Positions 1-5,272 of a stretch of DNA of 6,574 bases are shown one piece after another. The first letter of the stretch is position 1; each line of letters starts with the position of its first letter. Position numbers and translations under genes: made by a program. The notes under the pieces are model-generated. The model saw only the letters and a program-made list of their open reading frames with translations, was not told where the DNA came from and made no database searches. The stretch covers positions 1-6,574 of the forward strand of contig CAMLCX010000283.1 in the NCBI GenBank assembly GCA_946478635.1, written 5' to 3'. The stretch comes from an uncultured Pseudomonadota bacterium. Lineage in GTDB: Bacteria > Desulfobacterota_B > Binatia > UBA9968.

Positions 1-22
1 TTTCCGCCCCAATTAGCCTGGA

Positions 23-40
23 TACCCGCTTTCGCGGGTA
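23..40. repeat. Short REP-like hairpin
   Basis: The 7-nt arm TACCCGC (23-29) is followed by loop TTTC and the perfect complement GCGGGTA (34-40), then by TGACGG. Hairpins of the form 'CCCGC-TTTC-GCGGG-AATGACGG' are a very common dispersed intergenic repeat type in many bacterial genomes, and this looks like a variant with a T-A closing pair. No T-run follows on either strand, so it is a poor candidate for an intrinsic terminator. Its multiplicity in this genome cannot be seen from the window. Confidence 0.55.
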
Positions 41-177
41 TGACGGAACGCTGCGATTACTTCTCGTATTCGGGCTCTTCGTTCTATAGATCATCCACGC
101 ACAAGTATTTTCGAAGGAAGGCACGAAGGTCTTGAATAATTCTAACTCCTTAACTTCGTACTTACTATTTACTTGCG

Positions 178-203
178 ATTTGCGTGACTCGCGCAAATTT
201 GCG
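178..203. repeat. Hairpin plus 12-nt perfect palindrome
   Basis: ATTTGCG (178-184) pairs with CGCAAAT (192-198) across the 7-nt loop TGACTCG. The right arm is itself the first half of the perfect 12-nt palindrome CGCAAATTTGCG (192-203). The TTTGCG core is the same word that recurs in the 9-nt units of the larger inverted repeat downstream, suggesting a common repeat family rather than an independent regulatory site. Confidence 0.5.
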
Positions 204-234
204 GGCGACCGTAATTCGCGAAAACGCAAGATTC

Positions 235-333
235 TCTCGCGCCAAGCACGCCAAGTGCGCAAAGGCCACGCCGCCCAAGCCGGAAATAAATTTGATCTTT
301 TAACTTGGCGATCTTTGCGGGCTTTGCGCGAGA
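235..333. repeat. 31-nt imperfect inverted repeat built of 9-nt tandem units
   Basis: The left arm 235-265 and the reverse complement of the right arm 303-333 match at 24 of 31 positions, including a perfect terminal 8-mer TCTCGCGC/GCGCGAGA. Each arm is made of three exact-length 9-nt units. On the left they are CGCGCCAAG, CACGCCAAG and TGCGCAAAG (238-264). On the right they are CTTGGCGAT, CTTTGCGGG and CTTTGCGCG (304-330). The 37-nt centre is less structured. The pattern resembles the 'CTTTGCGnn' intergenic repeats seen across many environmental bacterial genomes. An RNA of either strand could fold into a long imperfect hairpin. Confidence 0.65.
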
Positions 334-354
334 TACTCCCCATTCATTTGGGTT

Positions 355-367
355 GCGGCTCTGCCGC
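355..367. repeat. Small GC-rich hairpin downstream of the VOC gene
   Basis: GCGGC (355-359), loop TCT, GCCGC (363-367) form a perfect 5-bp stem about 40 nt past the VOC stop codon. It could in principle help end or stabilise the minus-strand transcript. No T-tract follows on the minus strand, so it is not called a terminator. Confidence 0.3.
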
Positions 368-408
368 GCTGGGACCTTCGTGGTGAGAAATGATAGTTCG
401 CAACAACT

Positions 409-1236
409 TCAATGCTTCGCATGCTCAGCAAACGTCGCCGAGTCCTCGTTGGTCACTTGCAGGCGAAAGCCGCTGGGCTCCCTGAAATAGGTCGCCAGCT
501 GTTCCGCGCGGCGTCCCTCGCGCTCGCCGTGATCGTCGCGTTCTTCGATACCCGCCTGGCGGAGCTTCTCCACGAACGCATGGAAATTGTCGTTGGTTAT
601 GGCGAACGCAAAGTGGCGCCCGCGGTAGGTGGTCTTCGTCACTTCGCTCAGCTCGCCGACCTGATTGAGAATCACGCACTGTCCGGACGGCACCACGGCC
701 GCCGCCATGCCATCATTCTTTTGCTCGACAGTGCAATTCAGAAAACGTTTGTAGAATTCCATGCTGGCTTTTAGATCCGTCGTATCGAAGTGGAGATGAT
801 GCAGCCGGGTTTTGGCGGTCCCGCCGGGCTTGGTGATCTCGAAAAAATTTCCTTCCGAGTCCTGGAACACCAGGCCTTCGGTCCAGGGACATTCCAAGCC
901 GCCGTCGCTCTTGATGTCCCTCACGAACGAGCTTGCGCGACGGATTTTGGCCGCCATCGCGTCGTATTCATTCTCCGGAACCTGAAAAGAATGGCGCGGA
1001 AAAGAATTCACGTTCTCCCGCTTGGGCAGCGTTGTTTTCCCCTGTGAAAACAGCCCGACATGGTTTTCGCCGAGTTTCATAAACACCCGGGTCATGTTGG
1101 GCGAGTTCTCGTATTTCAATGTTCTCGCGCCCAGAACCTCCGTATAGAATTTCTCCGCCCGCCCGGCGTCCATGACCGCGACGACGAAATGATCCAAGTG
1201 CCGCACATCGCCCCTGGCTTTTGATTCCGTGTTCAT
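409..1236 (-). CDS. Two-domain VOC family protein (glyoxalase/extradiol dioxygenase fold)
   Basis: A 275-residue cytoplasmic protein with two vicinal-oxygen-chelate modules in tandem. Module 1 covers about residues 11-136, opening with HLDHF and closing with NFFEITKP. Module 2 covers about 144-263, opening with LHHLHFDTTDL and FYKRFL and closing with GFRLQV. Candidate metal ligands are His16, His82 and Glu133 in module 1 and His147, His208 and Gln260 in module 2. The family contains lactoylglutathione lyases, extradiol ring-cleaving dioxygenases, fosfomycin-resistance enzymes and others, so fold does not give substrate. The start is supported by AAAGGAG (1245-1251) 8 nt before the ATG. It lies 76 nt after the ABC ATPase on the same strand, most likely as the last gene of the transcript, which suggests action on the imported compound or its product. 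The reaction is unknown. Confidence 0.85.
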   Translation of the reverse strand: MNTESKARGDVRHLDHFVVAVMDAGRAEKFYTEVLGARTLKYENSPNMTRVFMKLGENHVGLFSQGKTTLPKRENVNSFPRHSFQVPENEYDAMAAKIRRASSFVRDIKSDGGLECPWTEGLVFQDSEGNFFEITKPGGTAKTRLHHLHFDTTDLKASMEFYKRFLNCTVEQKNDGMAAAVVPSGQCVILNQVGELSEVTKTTYRGRHFAFAITNDNFHAFVEKLRQAGIEERDDHGEREGRRAEQLATYFREPSGFRLQVTNEDSATFAEHAKH

Positions 1237-1244
1237 GATTGGAT

Positions 1245-1251
1245 CTCCTTT
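1245..1251 (-). promoter_or_regulatory. Strong ribosome binding site of the VOC gene
   Basis: The minus strand reads AAAGGAG followed by an 8-nt spacer and ATG. It is the clearest Shine-Dalgarno site in the window and fixes the start at 1236. The rest of the 76-nt gap (1237-1312) shows neither a convincing -35/-10 pair nor a hairpin with a T-run, so the gene is probably read from the upstream transcript with its own efficient translation initiation. Confidence 0.7.
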
Positions 1252-1312
1252 CCGGTTTAGCTGGTTTTAAGTTCGTGACTTAGGGTCGGTAAATTTGTCT
1301 TGAGCAGCAAAG

Positions 1313-2392
1313 CTACTTATCCGCCGTTTCGGGAAACACGACCAATCTTTCCTTGGGCAAATGAACCCAGACGTTTTCCCCTGTCGGCCCGTCGTCGGGC
1401 GGCGCCTTGAGCGTCAAAGTTTTTTCTTTGACTTTCACCTCGGCAATGCGCTGGTCGCCGAGAAACGTCGAGTTCAATACCTTACCCTCTAGTCGATTTT
1501 CGTTTCCAGGGAAAGTCCCGTGCACTTTCACATCTTCCGGGCGCACGCCGACGACCACGCCGCCATCGAAGCGCCGGGCGCCATCGACGATTAGGTTGCC
1601 GATCTCGGTTTCGACCTGGTTGTCGCCGATCATTCGGCCGCGCAGCCAATTGATCGAGCCAAAAAACTCCGCGACGAGAGAATTCGCCGGCCGGCGGTAG
1701 AGCTCGAACGGATTGCCGATCTGGAGAATTTCTCCATGCGCCATGACGGCGATACGATCCGCCACCACCATCGCTTCGACTTGATCGTGAGTCACGTACA
1801 TAACGGTAATACCCAGGCGAACCGCCAGCTTTTTAATATTGGCGCGCACTTCTTCCCTCAAGCGCGCGTCGAGATTGCTCAATGGCTCATCCATCAAGAG
1901 CACCGCCGGATTGACCGCCAGGGCGCGCGCGAGCGCCACCCGCTGCTGCTGGCCGCCGCTCAACAGGCGCGCCGGCCGATTGTCGAAATCTTCGAGCTGC
2001 ACGAGCGCCAGGCTCTGGCGGATTCTCTCGGCAGCTTCGAGCTTGGGCAGGCGAAACCGGCCGTGGGTCAAAACCAGGCCGATGTTCTCGGCGACCGTGA
2101 GATGCGGCCAGATAGCGTAGGACTGGAACACCATGCCGATCTGGCGCTCTTCCGGCGGCGCGAAGATCCGCGGACTGCTCGAATAAACCGTCTTGGCGTT
2201 GAGCACGATGCGGCCACCTTCGGGTTTTTCCAAACCCGCCACGCTGCGCAGCAGAGTGGTCTTGCCCGAACCGCTCGGTCCCAGGAGCACGAAGAATTCA
2301 CCCTTGGCGACCTTGAGATCGATGCCGCGAAGCGCCGCTACGGTTTGATCGCCGGACTGAAACTGCTTGCGCAGACCTGCGATCTCGATCAC
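1313..2392 (-). CDS. ABC importer ATP-binding protein (FbpC/PotA-type, with TOBE region)
   Basis: A 359-residue nucleotide-binding subunit that powers the neighbouring permease from the cytoplasmic side. All ATPase motifs are present and intact: Walker A GPSGSGKT (38-45), Q-loop Gln90, signature LSGGQQQR (144-151), Walker B VLLMDEP (164-170), D-loop SNLD (172-175) and H-loop His202. Residues from about 245 to 355 form a TOBE-type C-terminal region with the typical GVRPEDV (282-288), as in iron(III), polyamine, sulfate and sugar importers. The open frame extends upstream to 3121, but that part is out-of-frame permease sequence. The real start is the GTG at 2392, preceded by GGAGG (2397-2401). 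Its GTG overlaps the permease TGA (GTGA), implying translational coupling. Substrate specificity cannot be read from this subunit. Confidence 0.93.
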   Translation of the reverse strand: MIEIAGLRKQFQSGDQTVAALRGIDLKVAKGEFFVLLGPSGSGKTTLLRSVAGLEKPEGGRIVLNAKTVYSSSPRIFAPPEERQIGMVFQSYAIWPHLTVAENIGLVLTHGRFRLPKLEAAERIRQSLALVQLEDFDNRPARLLSGGQQQRVALARALAVNPAVLLMDEPLSNLDARLREEVRANIKKLAVRLGITVMYVTHDQVEAMVVADRIAVMAHGEILQIGNPFELYRRPANSLVAEFFGSINWLRGRMIGDNQVETEIGNLIVDGARRFDGGVVVGVRPEDVKVHGTFPGNENRLEGKVLNSTFLGDQRIAEVKVKEKTLTLKAPPDDGPTGENVWVHLPKERLVVFPETADK

Positions 2393-4089
2393 AACGCCTC
2401 CGAGAAGCGACTGCGCCGGCCGAAGATCAGATAGAGCGCCACGGCCGGCAGCATGAACGCAAGCACGACGAGATTCGCCGCAGCAGCCTGGTTGAGACTG
2501 CCCCCAAGCCACAGGCCCCAAACGATCATCGGCAACGTGACGTTTTGCTGGCTGGTGACCAGCACCGAAGCCATGGTCAACTCGCGATAGCACAGCAGCG
2601 CCATCCACAGCCAGGCGTAAACCATCGCCGGTTTTAGCAGCGGCAGGAGAATCTTGCGCATCACCTGCCAGAGCGGCAAACCGCCGACGAACGCCGCTTC
2701 TTCCAGCTCCGGATGAATCTGCGCCAAGGAATTGTTGAGGATGCGCGTGGCAAAACTGATCCGGCTGATGGTGTAAACAAAAATGAGAATGGTCAGGCTG
2801 CCATAGAGAGCAAACGCATTGTGCAGCAGGAACAGCGTGGCGAACATGGTCGCGATCGCCAGAATGAGATGCGGCACGGCATGCGGCAAAAACGCCACCG
2901 CGTCGAAAAGCAGCCGGCAACGCAAGCCTGAGCGCAGCACCGTCCAGGAGATGGCCATGCAAATGAACAACGTCAGCGTCGGCACCGCAAGCATCAAGAT
3001 CAATGTATTCCACGCGCCTTGCAGCAGCAGCTTCCACGGCAGGCCGTAAAAATTGGCGAGCGATACCTGGCCTAGCGCCGTCCAGGACGGCGGCTGGAAA
3101 TAGCGCAACAGCGCCGCCCAAACGAGCAGGAGGAATGGCAATAACTTGGCGACCAGCACATAGAAACCAAGAAACGTCCAGGCGAGGATCCAGCCCTTGG
3201 GACCCAGCTCGATCAGTCGCGGCCGGTAAGCCTTGCCCGTGACGACCGCATAGCGATGCGAAAAACGCAGAACGCCGAAATAACTCCAGCTCAGCAAGAG
3301 CGCCAGGATAATCAGCACGGTGCTCACGGCGCCCGCCACGCCATAGCTGGGAAGTTCTTCCAGGGGCTGAATCTTGTAGAAAATAAACGTCGCGAACGTG
3401 AAGATCTTGTTCGACATGCCGATGATCGCCGGCACTTCGAAAGCTGACAGGGCAATGGTGAAAACGTAAATCGACGCCGCGATGACGCCGGGAACGGTGA
3501 GCGGCAGCGTCACGTACCTGAGCGTGCGCAAAATCCCCAGCCCGTGCACTCGCGCCGCTTCTTCGAGCGCCGGGTCCATCGTGCGGTAAGTGGCGACGAC
3601 CATGATGAAGGCGACCGACGACAAGCCCAATCCTTCCACCCAGCCCATACCGATAATGGACGCGATATTGAACGGCGCTCGCTCAAGTCCGAAAAGATCG
3701 ACGACGAAGCGATTCACGATGCCGATGCGCGGATGCAGCAAAAATACCCAGCCCATGGCCGTAAAGAATGTCGGCAGCAACGCGCCGAGAGTGACCAGCG
3801 CAAAGATAAAAGTTTTCCCCGGCAGATCGGTGCGCTCGACCAGCCAGGCCGTGGGCACGGCGAAAAAAAGCGAGACAAGCACCGCCGTCGCGGCAAAACC
3901 GACGGTGTTCAGAAACGTTTTATAGGTAAAAGAATCGGTGAAGATGTTGCGGTAGTGATTTAACGTGTAGACGATCGGCTCGCCCGGCCCGTTTTGCCAA
4001 AATCCCATCCACAAAACGAGCAGCAAGAGCGCAACGACCGGGATCAAGGCCGCCGCGGAAATCCCAACGACTACCCAGCGGCCCTTCAC
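2389..4089 (-). CDS. Fused two-domain ABC permease (FbpB/AfuB/ThiP-like)
   Basis: A 566-residue inner-membrane protein in which two permease halves are fused, giving about twelve predicted membrane helices. The first helix is near residues 7-29 and the last near 534-556. Each half carries the cytoplasmic EAA loop that docks onto the ATPase. These are EEAARVHGLG with TLPLTVPG (176-201) and EEAAFVGGLP with LLPLLKPA (463-488). This layout is typical of iron(III), thiamine and some 2-aminoethylphosphonate or polyamine-like importers. The open frame runs back to 4365 inside the binding-protein gene. The GTG at 4089 is preferred because it starts just before helix 1, lies 2 nt after the binding-protein stop, and has GCAGG about 9 nt upstream. 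The stop overlaps the ATPase start. Transported substrate is unknown. Confidence 0.92.
   Translation of the reverse strand: MKGRWVVVGISAAALIPVVALLLLVLWMGFWQNGPGEPIVYTLNHYRNIFTDSFTYKTFLNTVGFAATAVLVSLFFAVPTAWLVERTDLPGKTFIFALVTLGALLPTFFTAMGWVFLLHPRIGIVNRFVVDLFGLERAPFNIASIIGMGWVEGLGLSSVAFIMVVATYRTMDPALEEAARVHGLGILRTLRYVTLPLTVPGVIAASIYVFTIALSAFEVPAIIGMSNKIFTFATFIFYKIQPLEELPSYGVAGAVSTVLIILALLLSWSYFGVLRFSHRYAVVTGKAYRPRLIELGPKGWILAWTFLGFYVLVAKLLPFLLLVWAALLRYFQPPSWTALGQVSLANFYGLPWKLLLQGAWNTLILMLAVPTLTLFICMAISWTVLRSGLRCRLLFDAVAFLPHAVPHLILAIATMFATLFLLHNAFALYGSLTILIFVYTISRISFATRILNNSLAQIHPELEEAAFVGGLPLWQVMRKILLPLLKPAMVYAWLWMALLCYRELTMASVLVTSQQNVTLPMIVWGLWLGGSLNQAAAANLVVLAFMLPAVALYLIFGRRSRFSEAL
2397..2401 (-). 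promoter_or_regulatory. Ribosome binding site deciding the GTG start of the ATPase
   Basis: GGAGG lies inside the last codons of the permease gene, 4 nt before the GTG at 2392. It decides between the long open frame beginning at 3121 and the true start, which is also where similarity to ABC ATPases (IEIAGLRKQF) begins. The short spacing is compatible with termination-reinitiation at the GTGA overlap. Confidence 0.7.
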
Positions 4090-4091
4090 GG

Positions 4092-5141
4092 CTATTTGCC
4101 TGCTAAAATGTCCTGGAATTTTTGTCGCACGCGGCTTTGATTCTCGTGATTTTTGACCACTTCGGATACCGGATTCGCATGGAACTTGACGCCTTGCCGC
4201 TCCTGATCCTTGACGAACTTGAACATATTGGTTCCCTCGACCAGGTGCGAACTGGTCTTCTCTGTTTTCCAGAGAATATCCTGTCCCTCTTTCGTCAATA
4301 AAAACGCCGAAAGCAGCGACGCCGCGTTGGGATGAGCCGAATTGCTTGGCACAGCAAGATACCAATAGGAAAGAATGCCCGCATCCTTGAAAATCCTGCC
4401 GTTGACCGGCGCGCCCTTCTCGCGCATGTCGTTGGCATCCGCCAGATCGCAGTTAAAAGCCAGCATGGCGAACTCGCCGTTGGCGATACGCTCCTCCTCG
4501 CCGCAGCGAATCAGCCCGGCCACTTGTTTGGTGAATTTTTGCAAAAATGCCGTGCTCTTCTCTTCACCCCAGAAAAGCGCCAAGCGATCGAAGGACGCGG
4601 CGTAGGGCGTCGACGCGATTTTTCCTTTCCATTTCGGATTGAGCAAGTCTTCGACTTTCTGCGGCACTTCGTTGGCGCCGACCATATTCGTGTTGTAGGT
4701 AAACCCGGGCGTGCGCGAAACGACAATCAACACGCGGCCGTCCCAGTCCACCATCGGTCGCGTGATGTGCGGAAAGACCTTCGTCCATTCGAGTTTTTTC
4801 AGATTCATCCGCACCACGTGATTTTCCGAGCCGATGAATAGATCGCTGCTGGCCGGCTGGCCGGCTCTTCCTTCCTGAATGATGCGGCTTGCCAGCTGCG
4901 GCATCGCCGGCCCAGGGCTGAATTTGAAACTCAGGTTCAAGCCGTAGGCCTTGTTGAACCCTTTCTCCATCGCCTGCGCGCCCTCGATGCCGCCCATCGT
5001 CCCCGTGCCCCAGCTGAGTATCAGCTGGCCCTCTTTTTTCGCGCCTTCGACGAGCTGGGCCAAGGTTTGACAGAATCCAGCCGCAGGCAAAATAAGACAG
5101 CCAAAAACCAATGAGGCCGACAACCCTCTTCTTGCGTACAT
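4092..5141 (-). CDS. Periplasmic extracellular solute-binding protein of the ABC importer
   Basis: A 349-residue exported protein that captures the substrate for the adjacent permease. Residues 1-25 look like a Sec signal peptide: Arg4-Arg5, hydrophobic core to about residue 22, then GFCQT. Cys24 is not in a good lipobox because Phe precedes it. The mature part has features of the Fe3+/thiamine/polyamine type family: LVEGAKKEGQL (30-40), YNTN (149-152), DLLNPKWKGKIA (165-176), and a C-terminal segment (257-291) with SNSAHPNAA and LLTKEGQDIL. The paired tyrosines that bind iron in FbpA-type proteins are not apparent in the expected stretch near 223-240, so an iron label is not supported. The ATG is fixed by GAGGAGG (5151-5157) 9 nt upstream and by the signal peptide. 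It is the first gene of the compact transporter block. Confidence 0.9.
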   Translation of the reverse strand: MYARRGLSASLVFGCLILPAAGFCQTLAQLVEGAKKEGQLILSWGTGTMGGIEGAQAMEKGFNKAYGLNLSFKFSPGPAMPQLASRIIQEGRAGQPASSDLFIGSENHVVRMNLKKLEWTKVFPHITRPMVDWDGRVLIVVSRTPGFTYNTNMVGANEVPQKVEDLLNPKWKGKIASTPYAASFDRLALFWGEEKSTAFLQKFTKQVAGLIRCGEEERIANGEFAMLAFNCDLADANDMREKGAPVNGRIFKDAGILSYWYLAVPSNSAHPNAASLLSAFLLTKEGQDILWKTEKTSSHLVEGTNMFKFVKDQERQGVKFHANPVSEVVKNHENQSRVRQKFQDILAGK

Positions 5142-5150
5142 CAGCGCGGT

Positions 5151-5157
5151 CCTCCTC
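5151..5157 (-). promoter_or_regulatory. Ribosome binding site of the binding-protein gene
   Basis: The minus strand reads GAGGAGG, then a 9-nt spacer and the ATG at 5141. It is a strong site, in keeping with the need for excess binding protein over membrane components. It lies just downstream (in the sense of transcription) of the GC-rich palindrome. Confidence 0.65.
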
Positions 5158-5176
5158 GCTTAAACCTTGAACCGTT

Positions 5177-5227
5177 ACCCCCTCCTTCGTCCTCCCCCGC
5201 GACGCGGGGGAGGAAAGAGGTGGGGGT
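5177..5227. repeat. GC-rich 51-nt imperfect palindrome (REP-like) in the enzyme-transporter gap
   Basis: The core is a perfect 10-bp stem, CCTCCCCCGC (5191-5200), loop GAC, GCGGGGGAGG (5204-5213). Outer arms pair less perfectly: ACCCCC (5177-5182) with GGGGGT (5222-5227), and TCC against GGA-like bases between. Repeats of this 'CCTCCCCC...GGGGGAGG...GGTGGGGG' form are common between genes in many proteobacterial-type genomes. No T-tract follows on the minus strand, so a classical terminator is not supported. In a message it would form a very stable stem between the cyclodeaminase-like and transporter genes, which could impede 3' exonucleases or partly attenuate transcription. Confidence 0.65.
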
Positions 5228-5230
5228 TTG

Positions 5231-5261
5231 AACCACTGGAACGTTTGGAACTACTGGAACG
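5231..5261 (+). repeat. Two direct copies of a 13-nt motif AACnACTGGAACG
   Basis: AACCACTGGAACG (5231-5243) and AACTACTGGAACG (5249-5261) differ at one base and repeat at an 18-nt step. A third copy with G at the variable base lies at 6256-6268, upstream of the cyclodeaminase-like gene, in the same orientation. A related TTGAACCGTT occurs at 5167-5176. The family brackets that gene, either as dispersed repeat debris or as binding sites for a shared regulator. Confidence 0.55.
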
Positions 5262-5272
5262 CTTTTTCCAGT
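5253..5272 (-). repeat. Hairpin immediately after the cyclodeaminase-like gene
   Basis: ACTGGAA (5253-5259) and TTCCAGT (5266-5272) form a perfect 7-bp stem with a 6-nt loop, beginning at the last base of the stop codon. On the minus-strand RNA the stem is not followed by a U-run, so a rho-independent terminator is unlikely. It overlaps the second copy of the 13-nt motif, so part of the symmetry may just reflect that repeat. Confidence 0.45.

Larger units (their letters stand above)
122..382. repeat. Nested inverted-repeat region (MITE/REP-like), outer arms
   Basis: The 10-mer CACGAAGGTC at 122-131 is matched by its exact reverse complement GACCTTCGTG at 373-382. These outer arms enclose a shorter palindrome (178-203) and a 31-nt imperfect inverted repeat (235-333). 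The whole 408 nt between the window edge and the first gene is built of such units and has no supported gene. The arrangement resembles a non-autonomous dispersed repeat cluster, but no target-site duplication or transposase was identified. It lies just downstream of the VOC gene stop, so a transcript of that gene would run into it. Confidence 0.5.

Noticed and set aside
132..386. 84-codon plus-strand open frame in the left intergenic region
   Set aside because: It begins within and is composed of inverted-repeat sequence, and the product shows no domain. The overlapping frame at 305-490 runs into the antisense of the VOC gene.
1736..2434. 232-codon open frame on the plus strand
   Set aside because: It is antisense to the ABC ATPase with its intact Walker, signature and H-loop motifs. 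The product is low in hydrophobic structure and rich in Arg/His/Gln, as typical of shadow frames.
2393..3121. N-terminal extension of the ATPase frame up to 3121
   Set aside because: This segment is out of frame within the permease gene and rich in Ala/Arg without ABC similarity. GGAGG and GTG at 2392 coincide with the start of ATPase homology.
4090..4365. N-terminal extension of the permease frame up to 4365
   Set aside because: It overlaps the well-supported 3' end of the binding-protein gene in another frame and lacks permease features. The GTG at 4089 directly precedes the first membrane helix.
4092..5141. Annotation as iron(III)-binding protein FbpA/FutA
   Set aside because: Family-level resemblance only. 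The Tyr-Tyr iron ligands are not evident, so no gene symbol or iron substrate is assigned.
5072..5141. Lipoprotein signal on the binding protein
   Set aside because: Cys24 follows Gly-Phe rather than a small residue at the -1 position, so a lipobox is not satisfied. A standard Sec signal peptide is preferred.
5177..5227. Rho-independent terminator between the cyclodeaminase-like gene and the importer
   Set aside because: The stem is strong, but no U-run follows it in the minus-strand RNA; the next bases are a purine/pyrimidine mix ending in the next gene's ribosome site.
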